A DNA stretch of 64,000 nt from Enoplolaimus lenunculus (Eukaryota; Nematoda; Enoplea; Enoplida; Thoracostomopsidae). The notes below the pieces were generated by a model. It saw only the letters and a list, made by a program, of their open reading frames with translations, was not told where the DNA came from and did not search any database. Where the stretch lies: NCBI GenBank assembly GCA_030248215.1, contig JASANG010001317.1:86025-150024 (forward strand), read 5' to 3'. Numbering within the stretch: position 1 is the first letter of the stretch; the number at the start of each line of letters is the position of its first letter. A program made the translations under genes and the position numbers. Of this stretch, positions 50,201-50,541 are shown piece by piece.

Positions 50201-50541
50201 TATACATAAGCCCAGGAAAACGTTAAAATATCTATGAAACCAGTTCCGCTTACCAATGCCGCAAGTTCCGGTATTTTACCGACTTCGTTGTTTTTCACTG
50301 CGTTCATATTGCACACTGTGACCGCCGGAAACGGAACCACACCACCGCCAAGATAATGTTGTATCCGTGTCGGTCGAGCGAGAAAATTTTCAAACGTCGT
50401 ACGAAAACTGATGACAAGAAAAATCAGCGACGCCAAAAATATTATACCCCACCATACCTTTGGAGGTCGGGTTCGTGCGTTCACTGCAGTTACAATGCCG
50501 TGTGTTGTTAAATTTTCTGCAATACTAGGAAGTAACACCAT
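2128..50541 (-). CDS. DEG/ENaC N-terminus joined to 34 CCP modules and 2 EGF modules (partial, 3' end outside)
   Basis: Gene model built from 40 splice-flanked exons read from 50541 leftwards. Exon 1 supplies a DEG/ENaC cytoplasmic N-terminus, TM1 and first extracellular strand (phase 0 out). Exon 2 goes phase 0 to 1, and every later exon is phase 1-1, so the frame is continuous to the EGF exon at 2128. Total visible coding length is 6,952 nt, about 2,317 residues. With TM1 as anchor the CCP/EGF array would be extracellular. CCP modules are known protein-binding domains of complement regulators and adhesion molecules; DEG/ENaC proteins are trimeric sodium channels whose second membrane helix follows the ectodomain. 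No TM2 or stop codon is in the window. Alternatives: a type II membrane protein that has borrowed only the channel's TM1, or two genes whose exons happen to be phase-compatible. The exon calls are strong; the linkage of exon 1 to the array is inferred from phase, order and spacing. Confidence 0.75.
2844..2907. repeat. CCTAAG hexamer array
   Basis: About ten hexamers CCTAAG/CCTAAA without recognisable terminal repeats; probably the core of a decayed CCTAAG-type element. Confidence 0.7.
3008..3177. mobile_element. GGCTACGGGC inverted-repeat element, decayed copy
   Basis: Left end GGTCCGTAACCA, right end GGCTACGGG. The interior has the family hallmarks (TTAGCCCCCCCTGG, CAAAATATTCAACTTTGC, GAAAACCC) in the opposite orientation to the copy at 16059. 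Confidence 0.6.
3221..3355 (-). CDS. EGF exon 1
   Basis: TTTTCAG acceptor, ATTC|GTAAG donor, phase 1-1, 45 codons. Classical EGF with six cysteines: CDALPTNPC, NDGTC, WLCYC, GYTGEDC. A seven-residue lead (LIEGIET) links it to the CCP array. Confidence 0.95.
4016..4192 (-). CDS. CCP module M34 (last of array)
   Basis: Starts ICPTPVDIEGG, has VVYACYDEFMLAG, LTC and PPVCN. Donor is the weaker G|GTACGT. The frame stays open for another 27 residues past the donor to a second site CTT|GTAAGTAA, but using that one would break phase with the EGF exon, so the proximal donor is preferred. Confidence 0.9.
4247..4418. repeat. 35-bp minisatellite
   Basis: About five near-identical units containing TTAGGGGTTCATGTTAG and TTTAAGGGGCGTCCGG. 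Confidence 0.9.
4440..4660 (-). mobile_element. tRNA-derived SINE
   Basis: On the minus strand a tRNA-like head reads ACCGCATGGTGTAGTTC and then GGTTCGATTCCCACCGTGG, i.e. pol III A and B boxes about 45 bp apart, inside a longer non-tRNA sequence. No matched acceptor stem, so a SINE rather than a functional tRNA. Confidence 0.55.
5151..5350 (+). mobile_element. tRNA-derived SINE, copy 1
   Basis: Shares both body and tRNA-like part with the inverted copy at 40776-40967: GTGAAACATACTTGTCCTTG, then GCGGGCTACTGGTGCAGTGG with the B box AGTTCGAACCC. Confidence 0.65.
5435..5522. mobile_element. CG-rich GCGCTATAC element, short copy
   Basis: 88-bp near-palindrome: left AGGATTGCGCTATACT, right AGCATAGCGCAACCCTTA, centre GCGCGTGCCGG. 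Lies 14 bp from the donor of CCP exon M33. Confidence 0.75.
5537..5713 (-). CDS. CCP module M33
   Basis: Starts VCPTPPSISFG; NYTCSAGYQLSG, LLTC, PTCK. Phase 1-1, AAAG|GTAAGT donor. Contains one NAT glycosylation sequon. Confidence 0.93.
6463..6601. repeat. 70-bp tandem duplication
   Basis: Two head-to-tail copies starting AATTAGCTAAAAATAGCAAC and ending GTGGGAACCCGT, differing at only two or three bases, so recent. Confidence 0.85.
7093..7272 (-). CDS. CCP module M32
   Basis: Starts LCPTPTSIANG; TYSCDVGYFLLG, TTTC, then VPPLCK with one extra residue before the last Cys (60 codons). Good CAG acceptor and GTAAGT donor. Confidence 0.92.
7318..7742. mobile_element. GGCATCGG-rich inverted-repeat element (hAT-MITE-like)
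   Basis: The ends carry subterminal clusters of ATCGGCATCGGC in inverted orientation (GCCGATTAATCGGCATCGGC at the left, CATCGGCTGATCCC at the right) around an AT-rich centre. Such subterminal clusters are typical of hAT-type elements; no transposase frame. Confidence 0.5.
8098..8396. mobile_element. CAAGAGTGTGCAACT inverted-repeat element, copy 1
   Basis: Left CAAGAGTGCGTGATACAAG, right GCACACTCTTG. The interior has a GACCCCCCTTGTTTAGAGG hairpin half and CCCCCGTAAATAAAGG. Homologous to 56742-57030 and 57387-57656. Confidence 0.75.
8476..8728. mobile_element. TGAGTT hairpin MITE, copy 1
   Basis: Terminal repeats ACACTGTAAATTCC and GGAATTTGCAGTGT. The whole element is a long imperfect palindrome of TGAGTT/AACTCA words. 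Confidence 0.85.
8755..9535. repeat. 21-bp minisatellite next to a splice donor
   Basis: About 37 highly uniform copies of ATTTATGAACCAAATTGCTT plus A. It starts 16 bp inside the intron from the donor of CCP exon M31. Because 21 is a multiple of three the array is open on both strands (IYEPNCL on plus, NLVHKLS on minus); I do not call these as genes. Confidence 0.97.
9552..9728 (-). CDS. CCP module M31
   Basis: Starts ICPSAPTVGNS; SGSPIIED, TYTCDSGYQIIG, VLTC, PTCY. Donor G|GTACGG is weaker than most, and the frame stays open into the adjacent minisatellite. Confidence 0.92.
9779..9974. mobile_element. CCTAAG-core inverted-repeat element
   Basis: Left end GGCCCATGTATAGAACAG, right end TTCTATACCTGGGTCC, CCTAAG array inside, TTAGTCTAAAGCTTAAACTG near the right end. 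Confidence 0.85.
10278..10434. mobile_element. GGCTACGGGC inverted-repeat element
   Basis: GCCCGTAGCCAGCTCAC at left and CTTGGCTACGATCCC at right, with GGGGGGCAAATTTTTTCCAG inside. Confidence 0.75.
10478..10654 (-). CDS. CCP module M30 (D-type)
   Basis: Starts ICPDPTVVPYS; NVVSGSPIIED and GYFMVG match M24 and M28, marking a third D-type copy, but it ends APVCK like most other modules. Confidence 0.94.
10983..11233. mobile_element. CCTAAG-core inverted-repeat element
   Basis: GGGCCAATGTAAAGAACAG to CTGATCTTTACGGGGACC, with an uninterrupted run of about 14 CCTAAG-type hexamers. Confidence 0.85.
11399..11579. mobile_element. CCTAAG-core element, TTACTTTTA variant
   Basis: Decayed variant with ACAATGTTACTTTAACGGCC and GGCCCTAAACTGTAAAATGG ends. 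The right end lies 9 bp from the donor of exon M29. Confidence 0.6.
11589..11765 (-). CDS. CCP module M29 (B-type)
   Basis: Starts VCSTPPTLENGNW; SPIIEN, SECVNGYHLVG, GLYS, PTCY. The NGxW and GLY-PTCY signature groups it with M22 and M26. Donor ACA|GTGAGT. Confidence 0.93.
11874..12013. mobile_element. GGCTACGGGC inverted-repeat element
   Basis: CACGTAGCTAGCTCGCCTTG at left, TTGGCTACGGGCCC at right. Confidence 0.7.
12145..12287. mobile_element. CCTAAG-core element, TTACTTTTA variant
   Basis: Ends GGCCATTGTTACTTTTAGGG and CCTTAAAAGTAACATGGACC; only three CCTAAG hexamers. Confidence 0.85.
12323..12499 (-). CDS. CCP module M28 (D' of second block)
   Basis: Starts ICPDPYNVLDST; VVSGAPIIEF, TYTCDVGYHMMG, GLYDVPPPYCY. 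Closest relative is M24, four exons upstream. Confidence 0.94.
12711..12912. mobile_element. TTAACCCTTTCTCAC element, shortened copy
   Basis: Ends TTAACCCTTTCACTCAT and GTGAGAAAGGGTTAA. The interior keeps a fragment of the tRNA-like core (CGCCTCCCACCCGTGAGACTG). Confidence 0.75.
13630..13942. mobile_element. CG-rich GCGCTATAC element
   Basis: TAGGGTTTCGCTATACTTTA to AAAGTATAGCGCAACCCTAA. The interior is unusually GC-rich for the window, with ACGGCGACGGCC-type words. A second right end (AAAGTATAGCGCAATCTTAA) lies just beyond at about 14040-14059, suggesting nested or composite copies. Confidence 0.75.
14076..14252 (-). CDS. CCP module M27 (C' of second block)
   Basis: Starts ICPDPLDITNGTH; SYYCEVGYHLVG, GTWDLPTPVCK. 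Closest relative is M23 (ITNATH and GTWDYPTPVCK). Confidence 0.94.
14319..14809. mobile_element. CCTAAG-core element, expanded
   Basis: GGTCAACGTAAAGAACAGGG to ATCTTTACATGGGCCAA. The core holds five blocks of CCTAAG hexamers separated by a GTAAGAATGAGCATATT spacer, i.e. a second-order repeat of about 70-120 bp. Confidence 0.88.
14963..15138. mobile_element. GCGGATCC element fragment
   Basis: GCGGCAGATCCAGAAATTTT near the left, then AAGGTGTGGACCTTATCATT and CACAACAAATTTTCT; similar to 16389, 20330 and 52782. Confidence 0.5.
15383..15565 (-). CDS. CCP module M26 (B' of second block)
   Basis: Starts ICDDPLPLQNGTW; TPIIEW, THECDDGYHMVG, GLYDHPQPRCY (61 codons). Closest relative is M22. Confidence 0.94.
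15870..15965 (-). other. tRNA-like fragment
   Basis: On the minus strand a B-box-like GGTTCAAGTC follows a possible anticodon arm; no acceptor-stem pairing found. Probably a decayed SINE head. Confidence 0.25.
16059..16222. mobile_element. GGCTACGGGC inverted-repeat element
   Basis: Best-preserved copy: GGCCCGTAGCCAGCTCACC at left, CTTGGTTTCGGGCCC at right. The interior has a run of 12 G, and CAGGGGGCTGAACCCCCTG makes a local hairpin. Confidence 0.8.
16389..16600. mobile_element. GCGGATCC element with internal duplication
   Basis: Starts AGCGGATGCAGAGGGGGGAC and ends near AGATCCCCCTGTGG. A segment of about 60 bp (ATTTTATGGTGATAAAATG onward) is tandemly duplicated inside. Confidence 0.6.
16626..16802 (-). 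CDS. CCP module M25 (A' of second block)
   Basis: Starts ICPVPPYVNNSTY; SPIIQNV, SYFCDEGYWLVG, EPVCK. Shares PPYVNNST with M21. Several N-glycosylation sequons (NNS, NQT, NVT). Confidence 0.94.
16929..17130. mobile_element. CCTAAG-core inverted-repeat element
   Basis: GGCCCATGTAACGATCAGG to CCCCTGTCGTTTACATTGGCC; the core is short and diverged, oriented as TTAGGC on plus. Confidence 0.82.
17357..17533 (-). CDS. CCP module M24 (D of first block)
   Basis: Starts ICPVPPIIMDST; VVSGAPIIED, NYTCDPGYFMVG, GLYDVKEGYCY. Clean CTAAAATT-type acceptor and ATA|GTAAGT donor. Confidence 0.94.
17543..17815. mobile_element. TTAACCCTTTCTCAC element with tRNA-like core, copy 1
   Basis: Ends TTTAATCCTTTATCACATG and GTGAGAAAGGGTTAAA. 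On the minus strand the core reads CTCCTATAGCCGAGTGGTG then CTGGAGTTCGAATCC, matching the A and B boxes of a Leu/Ser-type tRNA. So this is an inverted-repeat element enclosing a tRNA-like unit. Confidence 0.8.
18382..18627. mobile_element. TGAGTT hairpin MITE, copy 2
   Basis: ACACTGTAAATTGCGATGAG at left, CTGAAATTTACACTG at right. Confidence 0.82.
18708..18884 (-). CDS. CCP module M23 (C of first block)
   Basis: Starts ICPDPVTITNATH; ENGSPIIDA, TYVCETGYHLVG, GTWDYPTPVCK. Confidence 0.95.
19507..19882. mobile_element. CCTAAG-core element, expanded
   Basis: GGCCCATGTAAAGATCAAGG to GTTCTTTACATTGACC. The core is six repeats of about 36-42 bp, each a TTAGGC block plus GAATATGCTCATTCTTACGC. The right end is 12 bp from the donor of exon M22. 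Confidence 0.9.
19895..20071 (-). CDS. CCP module M22 (B of first block)
   Basis: Starts ICATPGPLYNGSW; SGSPIIED, NYACDPGYHLVG, GLYDLVPPTCY. Confidence 0.95.
20135..20288. mobile_element. CCTAAG-core inverted-repeat element
   Basis: GGGGCCAATGTAAAGAACAG to CTGATCTTTACATGGGCC, a near-complete short copy with three hexamers. Confidence 0.88.
20330..20592. mobile_element. GCGGATCC element
   Basis: GGTGGGCGGGCAGGCAAATG, several ACCTTATCATTTTATCACAA words and a right end CCCCCCTCTGAATCCGC. Confidence 0.55.
20710..20922. mobile_element. CCTAAG-core inverted-repeat element
   Basis: GACCCATGTATAGAACAGGG to CTTGTTCGATACATGGACC. Uses the TATAGAAC terminal variant, with TTATAGCCCCTCCGGAAAAC beside the right end. 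Confidence 0.88.
21037..21219 (-). CDS. CCP module M21 (A of first block)
   Basis: Starts ICPTPPYVNNSTF; TPIIEDV, AYTCDAGYHLVG, LTC, EPVCK (61 codons). Confidence 0.95.
21245..21526. mobile_element. GCAAGT hairpin MITE, copy 1
   Basis: Left AAAGCCCTATTAACACGTGC; right GCACGTGTGAATAATGCTTT. Inner arms GAACTTGCAGCTGCAA and TGCAGTTGCAAGTTCTCG, with TTCTCATTGGCTGAT in the centre. Confidence 0.9.
22157..22333 (-). CDS. CCP module M20
   Basis: Starts ICPYPTIIANGD; SPMYDG, TYSCHSGYHLVG, LEC, PPVCK. Uses PMYDG where most have PIIED. Confidence 0.93.
22431..22642. mobile_element. Long inverted-repeat element
   Basis: ATGCAACTTCCACAATAATA at left is inverted as TTATTGTGGAAGTTGCATT at right, followed inward by CACCAGGCGACTT and AAAGTCACCTGGTG, then GTGTCATG and CATGACAC. 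The loop contains CTGAAGC words. Single copy in this window. Confidence 0.75.
22845..23067. mobile_element. GCAAGT hairpin MITE, copy 2 (right end lost)
   Basis: TAAGCCCTATTCATACGTGC and GCGAGAACTTGCAG at left; GTTTTGGACAAAACTTGC at right, then diverged. Confidence 0.75.
23239..23450. mobile_element. GAGTCAA hairpin MITE, copy 1
   Basis: Ends ACACTGCAAAAAAATGG and TGTTTTTTGCAGTGT. The body is a palindrome of GAGTCAAATTTGACTC words. Confidence 0.88.
23555..23737 (-). CDS. CCP module M19
   Basis: Starts ICPPVPTVGNSSY; TPIIDG, TYTCDAGFHLVG, LTC, EPVCK. AAAG|GTAAT donor. Confidence 0.94.
24004..24140. mobile_element. CG-rich GCGCTATAC element, left half
   Basis: Starts TAAGGATTGCGCTATTC; GC-rich body with GCCGTCGGACGCTGCC; no matching right end. 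Confidence 0.5.
24301..24583. mobile_element. GCAAGT hairpin MITE, copy 3
   Basis: AAAGCCGTTTTATACGTGCA to TGCACGTGTGAAAAGGGGCT. Confidence 0.9.
24883..25114. mobile_element. TGAGTT hairpin MITE, copy 3
   Basis: GTACTGCAAATTCCAATGAG to CACTGAAATTTACAGTGC. Confidence 0.82.
25184..25360 (-). CDS. CCP module M18 with displaced cysteine
   Basis: Starts ICPTPITVPRCSY; SGSPIINP, TYTANAGQYLVG, LLTC, EPNCE. The second CCP cysteine (TYTC in its neighbours) is Ala here, and a new Cys sits in PRC earlier in the module. The frame and both splice sites are intact, so this is not simple decay. Canonical Cys II-IV pairing cannot form. Confidence 0.9.
25416..25577. mobile_element. GGCTACGGGC inverted-repeat element, decayed
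   Basis: GGGGCCCGTAGCCAGTCAG at left, TTTTGGCCCTCTGAGAAAAT and GAAAACCCTTTAATGCC inside; right end weak. Confidence 0.5.
25894..26025. mobile_element. TTAACCCTTT element fragment
   Basis: GTTAACCCTTTAACAACGC followed by ATAGAGTATACTATGAGC, as in the 12711 copy; tRNA-like core missing. Confidence 0.6.
26062..26244 (-). CDS. CCP module M17
   Basis: Starts ICPTPVTITNAAY; VPIIEP, TYTCDSGYSMVG, LNC, EPECR (61 codons). Confidence 0.94.
26265..26508. mobile_element. CG-rich GCGCTATAC element, complete copy
   Basis: TAAGGATTGCGCTATACTTT to CAAGTATAGCGCAACCCTAA. The arms contain GGCGCCGTCCGTCACCCG and its complement, with a central GTATCGTACG. Starts 20 bp outside the acceptor of exon M17 and shows the ancestral form of the arrays at 27890 and 41925. 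Confidence 0.88.
26580..26809. mobile_element. GCAAGT hairpin MITE, decayed copy
   Basis: Only the right part is clear: GCAAGTTTTCACTGCGAAAAC and CTTGCACGTGTGAATGGGG. Confidence 0.5.
26849..27025 (-). CDS. CCP module M16
   Basis: Starts ICNTPTTVPDGSW; NPIIEN, TYTCDAGFYLVG, LTC, APICK. Absent as a Met-initiated frame; called from splice sites and motif. Confidence 0.93.
27890..28590. repeat. 41-bp compound minisatellite grown from a CG-rich element
   Basis: Alternates a 21-bp subunit (GGACGGCGCCGTACGGGTAA plus C) with a 20-bp subunit GGACGGCGTTGGACTGTGAC. Left flank (GTTGCGCTGAGCATCGTCC, GTACGGTATCATACGTG) matches the GCGCTATAC element. Very uniform; the long minus-strand open frames are repeat artefacts. 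Confidence 0.95.
29217..29393 (-). CDS. CCP module M15
   Basis: Starts ICPNPSTISDGSF; TYTCDAGFHLLV, LTC, PSCY. GlyVal of the usual HLVG is replaced by LeuVal. TACG|GTAAGC donor. Confidence 0.93.
30122..30304 (-). CDS. CCP module M14
   Basis: Starts ICPTPTAPTFGTV; TFACNSGYHLVG, QTC, DPVCK. 61 codons; donor AAAA|GTAATC. Confidence 0.93.
30927..31100 (-). CDS. CCP module M13
   Basis: Starts ICTYPLDPNGV; NPVYDG, SYVCNAGYALVG, LTC, FPVCK. 58 codons, among the shortest canonical modules. Confidence 0.93.
31490..32215. repeat. 23-bp minisatellite
   Basis: About 31 copies of GGCCTGTTTGGAAACTGACC plus ACT, with rare 22-bp units. As 23 is not a multiple of three, all three frames read the same 23-residue cycle; none is a gene. 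It lies in the intron between M12 and M13. Confidence 0.97.
32347..32523 (-). CDS. CCP module M12
   Basis: Starts ICPTPTTVSDATY; SPIIDP, TYTCNAGYHLDG, LTC, PTCY. Donor TATC|GTAAG. Confidence 0.93.
32640..33420. other. AT-rich intron filler
   Basis: Long AT-rich stretch rich in TTAAATT/TTTGAAA words with weak inverted similarity (AAATTCTTAAATTGTGACAC, TTAAGAACGTTTTG). No module or clear element end. Confidence 0.4.
33482..33658 (-). CDS. CCP module M11
   Basis: Starts ICPTIVTVGNGTY; NPVTET, TYSCSATHSLVG, LTC, EPVCK. The Gly-Tyr after Cys II is replaced by Thr-His. Confidence 0.93.
33702..33955. mobile_element. TGAGTT hairpin MITE, copy 4
   Basis: CACTGTAAATTCCAGTGAG to CTCATTGGAATTTACAGTG; the best-preserved copy. 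Begins 44 bp outside the acceptor of exon M11. Confidence 0.9.
34079..34226. mobile_element. CCTAAG-core inverted-repeat element, decayed
   Basis: GCCAATGTAAGGGCTGTAAC to CATTACCTTTACAGGGGCC; only two hexamers left. Confidence 0.75.
34422..34692. mobile_element. TTAACCCTTTCTCAC element with tRNA-like core, copy 2
   Basis: TTAACCCTTTCTCACATGAA to AATGAGTGAAAGGGTT. The minus-strand core has CTCCTATAGCTCAGTGGTC and GGGATCGGATCTCAC. Confidence 0.82.
34779..34961 (-). CDS. CCP module M10
   Basis: Starts MCSTPTAPVNGAF; SYTCDTTYHMYG, QTC, APVCH (61 codons). Gly after Cys II replaced by Thr. Confidence 0.92.
35012..35137. mobile_element. CCTAAG-core element, left part only
   Basis: GGTCAATGTATAGAACAGGG, then a degenerate array; no right terminus. 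Confidence 0.55.
35345..35558. mobile_element. GAGTCAA hairpin MITE, copy 2
   Basis: ACACTGCAAAAAAATGGCG to ATTTTTTGCAGCGT. Confidence 0.87.
35846..36022 (-). CDS. CCP module M9
   Basis: Starts ICPDPANIANGAW; PPYDGS, TYTCNAGYWLNG, GSC, PPNCI. Confidence 0.93.
36041..36452. mobile_element. ACCCGAATAAGAG element, copy 1
   Basis: TACTGTAGCGACCCGAATAA to TTATTCGGGTCACTACAGTA, about 410 bp, A/T-flanked. The interior matches the copy at 38488 in the opposite orientation (GAGTCCGTATT, AAAGTTGGGTTCGAAAC). No transposase frame. Confidence 0.85.
37327..37506 (-). CDS. CCP module M8
   Basis: Starts TCATPTSIADGSY; PTMYDG, TYTCDATFQLVG, LTC, VPVCK (60 codons). Confidence 0.92.
37583..37732. mobile_element. 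CCTAAG-core inverted-repeat element
   Basis: GGTCCATGTATCGAACAAGG to CCCTGTTCTATACATGGTCC; a compact copy. Confidence 0.88.
38152..38328 (-). CDS. CCP module M7
   Basis: Starts QCPDENPLTNGAI; TYSCNTGYYLDG, GTC, GAWTISKPTCK. Resembles vertebrate-type CCP with G-x-W before the last Cys, as do M6 and M3-M5. Confidence 0.93.
38488..38895. mobile_element. ACCCGAATAAGAG element, copy 2 (inverted)
   Basis: TACTGTAGTGACCCGAATAA to TTATTCGGGTCACTACAGTA. Inverted relative to copy 1, so the pair flanks exons M7 and M8. Confidence 0.87.
39145..39512. mobile_element. CCGGTTCCGGTAA inverted-repeat element
   Basis: ACATCCGGTTCCGGTAAATT at left and GGTCCGGTTCCGGTAATATT at right, with CTTTTCCGGTGGC and AATTTCGGTAG inside. 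The ends look direct rather than inverted in part; class uncertain. Confidence 0.35.
39688..39864 (-). CDS. CCP module M6
   Basis: Starts TCPTQSAPSNGSI; TYTCNSGYFLSG, GTC, GAWNTVPPTCM. Ser-rich with sequon NGS. Confidence 0.93.
39882..40152. mobile_element. TTAACCCTTTCTCAC element with tRNA-like core, copy 3
   Basis: TTAACCCTTTCTCACATGAA to GTGAGAAGGGGTTAA. Its near edge is only 17 bp from the acceptor of exon M6. Confidence 0.85.
40336..40487. mobile_element. GGCTACGGGC inverted-repeat element
   Basis: GGAGCCAGCTCACCTTG to CCTTGGCTGCGCC, terminal bases diverged. Confidence 0.65.
40500..40609. mobile_element. CCTAAG-core element, right half
   Basis: TTAAAAGCTTTAGACTAATC and GGCCTTGTCGTATACATTGG; left terminus lost. 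Confidence 0.6.
40776..40967 (-). mobile_element. tRNA-derived SINE, copy 2
   Basis: Minus strand: GAGACATACCTGTCCTTGTG, then GCGGGCTACGTGGCACAGTG and GAGTTCGATCCCCGC. The tRNA-like part can form an acceptor stem (GCGGGCT/AGCCCGC), but its shared 5' body with the 5151 copy marks it as a SINE. Confidence 0.65.
40991..41164 (-). CDS. CCP module M5 (Trp/Tyr-rich)
   Basis: Starts WTCPTDSISNG; SNNRWYNT, YYYCNSGYWRSG, RTCQSN, PTCI. Donor ATTA|GTACGT. With M3 and M4 it forms a subfamily with an NNR(Y/W)YNT strand. Confidence 0.92.
41332..41488. mobile_element. GGCTACGGGC inverted-repeat element
   Basis: GCCCGTAGCCAACTCACCTTG-type left end to CCTTGGCTACGGGC; complete. Confidence 0.8.
41803..41924. 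mobile_element. CG-rich GCGCTATAC element, left part
   Basis: GTGCGCTATACTTAACGG, CGTCACCCGTACGACACCG and CATACGGTATCGTACGTGAG; runs directly into the following minisatellite, which replaces its right arm. Confidence 0.75.
41925..42147. repeat. 21-bp minisatellite grown from a CG-rich element
   Basis: About ten copies of GGACGGCGACGCACAGGTGA plus C. It ends 19 bp from the donor of exon M4. Open in several frames (RRRPSPV on minus) as a repeat artefact. Confidence 0.95.
42167..42343 (-). CDS. CCP module M4 (Trp/Tyr-rich)
   Basis: Starts WQCGTTSIANG; TNNRYYNT, YYYCNTGWDLSGG, RICQSNQYW, WLPACN. Five aromatic residues cluster around Cys II. Confidence 0.93.
42452..42658. mobile_element. CCTAAG-core inverted-repeat element
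   Basis: GGCTCATATAGAACACGGCC to CCCTGTTTTTCTATACATGCC. It sits between two copies of a 40-bp direct repeat (GGCCAATCTGCTACTCAGG at 42419 and 42700). Confidence 0.82.
43268..43430. mobile_element. CCTAAG-core element, TTACTTTTA variant
   Basis: GGCCAATGTTACTTTTAGGG to CCCTAAAAGTAACACGGGCC; intact ends, 20 bp from the donor of exon M3. Confidence 0.9.
43451..43627 (-). CDS. CCP module M3 (Trp/Tyr-rich)
   Basis: Starts WQCGTTGTWNGW; SNNRYYNT, TYYCNTGFYMSGG, RWCQSNQNW, WLPACY. Six Trp in 59 residues. Donor TATC|GTATGT. Confidence 0.93.
43795..44485. repeat. Tandem repeat, period about 160-170 bp
   Basis: Four to five copies opening with TATGCAAATTATCTATTAGC and containing TTCAGATTCCTCGCACC and CCTAATTTAGGCTTA, diverging from each other by roughly a tenth. 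Runs into the LINE-like tail. Confidence 0.9.
44486..44725 (+). mobile_element. LINE-type (RTE-like) 3' tail
   Basis: TTTATCAAAATCTGTTCAGC followed by CGTTCCTGAGAT and a run of GGACAGAC resembles the 3' end of RTE-like LINEs and their SINE partners. No reverse-transcriptase frame. A 13-bp perfect hairpin (44683-44713) closes it. Confidence 0.45.
44779..45256. mobile_element. GCAAGT hairpin MITE, composite copy
   Basis: GGACCTAGTAACACGTGCAA to TTGCACGGGTAAATGGGACTT. About 480 bp, twice the usual length: a first right end (TCTCGCAGCAAAAACTTGCA) occurs midway at about 45030, so two units are fused. Confidence 0.82.
45275..45342. mobile_element. GCAAGT MITE fragment
   Basis: GCACGCAGAACTTGCATTTT and ATCAGCCAATGAGAAAGCGG, the family's centre in inverse orientation, 26 bp from the donor of exon M2. 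Confidence 0.7.
45369..45539 (-). CDS. CCP-like module M2, cysteine-rich
   Basis: Starts CGGPPSPANGW; PCWSWGC, TYYCNTGFYRC, GGC, ECRCC, SCSTPGCC. It carries 12 cysteines in 57 residues against four in a normal CCP, while keeping the NGW, YYCNTGFY framework of M3/M4 and both splice sites (TTTCAG acceptor, TGCC|GTATGT donor). Confidence 0.88.
46143..46400. repeat. Palindromic ATCCGGATAT-rich segment
   Basis: Repeated TATCCGGATATGAAAAATAT words, inverted around about 46270 (ATTTTTCATATCCGGATG at the right). Likely a hairpin MITE, single copy in this window. Confidence 0.6.
46454..46654 (-). CDS. CCP module M1 with C-terminal RAKR tail
   Basis: Starts VCPDHGTLDNG; FFHCNEYTYLDG, GVC, GKWSIEKPIC, then EERIRAKRW before an A|GTAGGT donor (67 codons). 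The extra tail contains a furin consensus R-A-K-R. The donor was chosen because it alone keeps phase 1; reading on gives a stop 14 codons later. Confidence 0.85.
47571..47724. mobile_element. CCTAAG-core inverted-repeat element
   Basis: GGCCCATATATAGAACAGG to CCTGTTCTATACATGGGCC; near-perfect ends. Confidence 0.9.
47757..47855 (-). CDS. Spacer exon 4
   Basis: 33 codons between TTTTAG and ACAG|GTAACA, phase 1-1, giving YSFLESESNPSMF then a Pro/Thr/Val-rich end (VPDIVPTTAIPVT). No domain; fits a linker before the CCP array. Support is splice sites, phase and openness only. Confidence 0.65.
48023..48211 (-). CDS. Basic/acidic linker exon 3 with RQRKR site
   Basis: 63 codons, phase 1-1. TTTCAG acceptor inside a longer open frame; using the upstream ATTAG acceptor would give an immediate stop after exon 2. 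Content: AAENKDDKSPNRVSSEE, FRQRKRTN, then a Ser/Asp/Glu-rich end NSDSEQTEDNSDYEG. RQRKR is a strong furin-type site. Charged, low-complexity, probably disordered. Confidence 0.75.
48403..48596. mobile_element. CCTAAG-core inverted-repeat element
   Basis: GGCCAATGTAAAGAACAGGG to CTGATCGTTATATGGGCC. Confidence 0.87.
48937..48991 (-). CDS. Short exon 2 with SRKKR site
   Basis: 55 nt between TTTCAG and CGAA|GTAAGT, phase 0 to 1: NAAYSSLAAGLTKSRKKR. It follows exon 1's ...PELAAL without a break and restores the phase used by all later exons. RKKR matches a furin consensus. Confidence 0.75.
49068..49135. mobile_element. CAAGAGTGTGCAACT element fragment
   Basis: ACAAGAGTATGCAACTGAG and ATTCTGTGTAGAAATGAAT, one end only. 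Confidence 0.6.
49291..49499. mobile_element. TGAGTT hairpin MITE, copy 5 (left end lost)
   Basis: Starts inside the left arm (TTTGAGTTAGAACTATC); right end CATCGGAATTTACAGTGT. Confidence 0.75.
50075..50213. mobile_element. CCTAAG-core element, right part
   Basis: TTAGGC blocks with AATAGACTCATCCATACGG spacer, right end CGCGTTCTATACATAAGCC; left terminus diverged. Confidence 0.65.
50254..50541 (-). CDS. DEG/ENaC channel N-terminal exon 1
   Basis: 96 codons from ATG to TTG|GTAAGC (phase 0). Residues 1-28: cytoplasmic part with LTTHGI, the His-Gly gating motif of the DEG/ENaC family. Residues about 29-52: hydrophobic TM1 (WWGIIFLASLIFLVISF). Residues about 69-80: VPFPAVTVCNMN, the family's post-TM1 signature, then a conserved-looking NNEVGKIPELAAL. 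An in-frame TAA lies nine codons upstream of the ATG, so this Met is the likely start unless a 5' exon is spliced in. Length to the donor suits an ASIC/ENaC N-terminal region. Confidence 0.92.
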
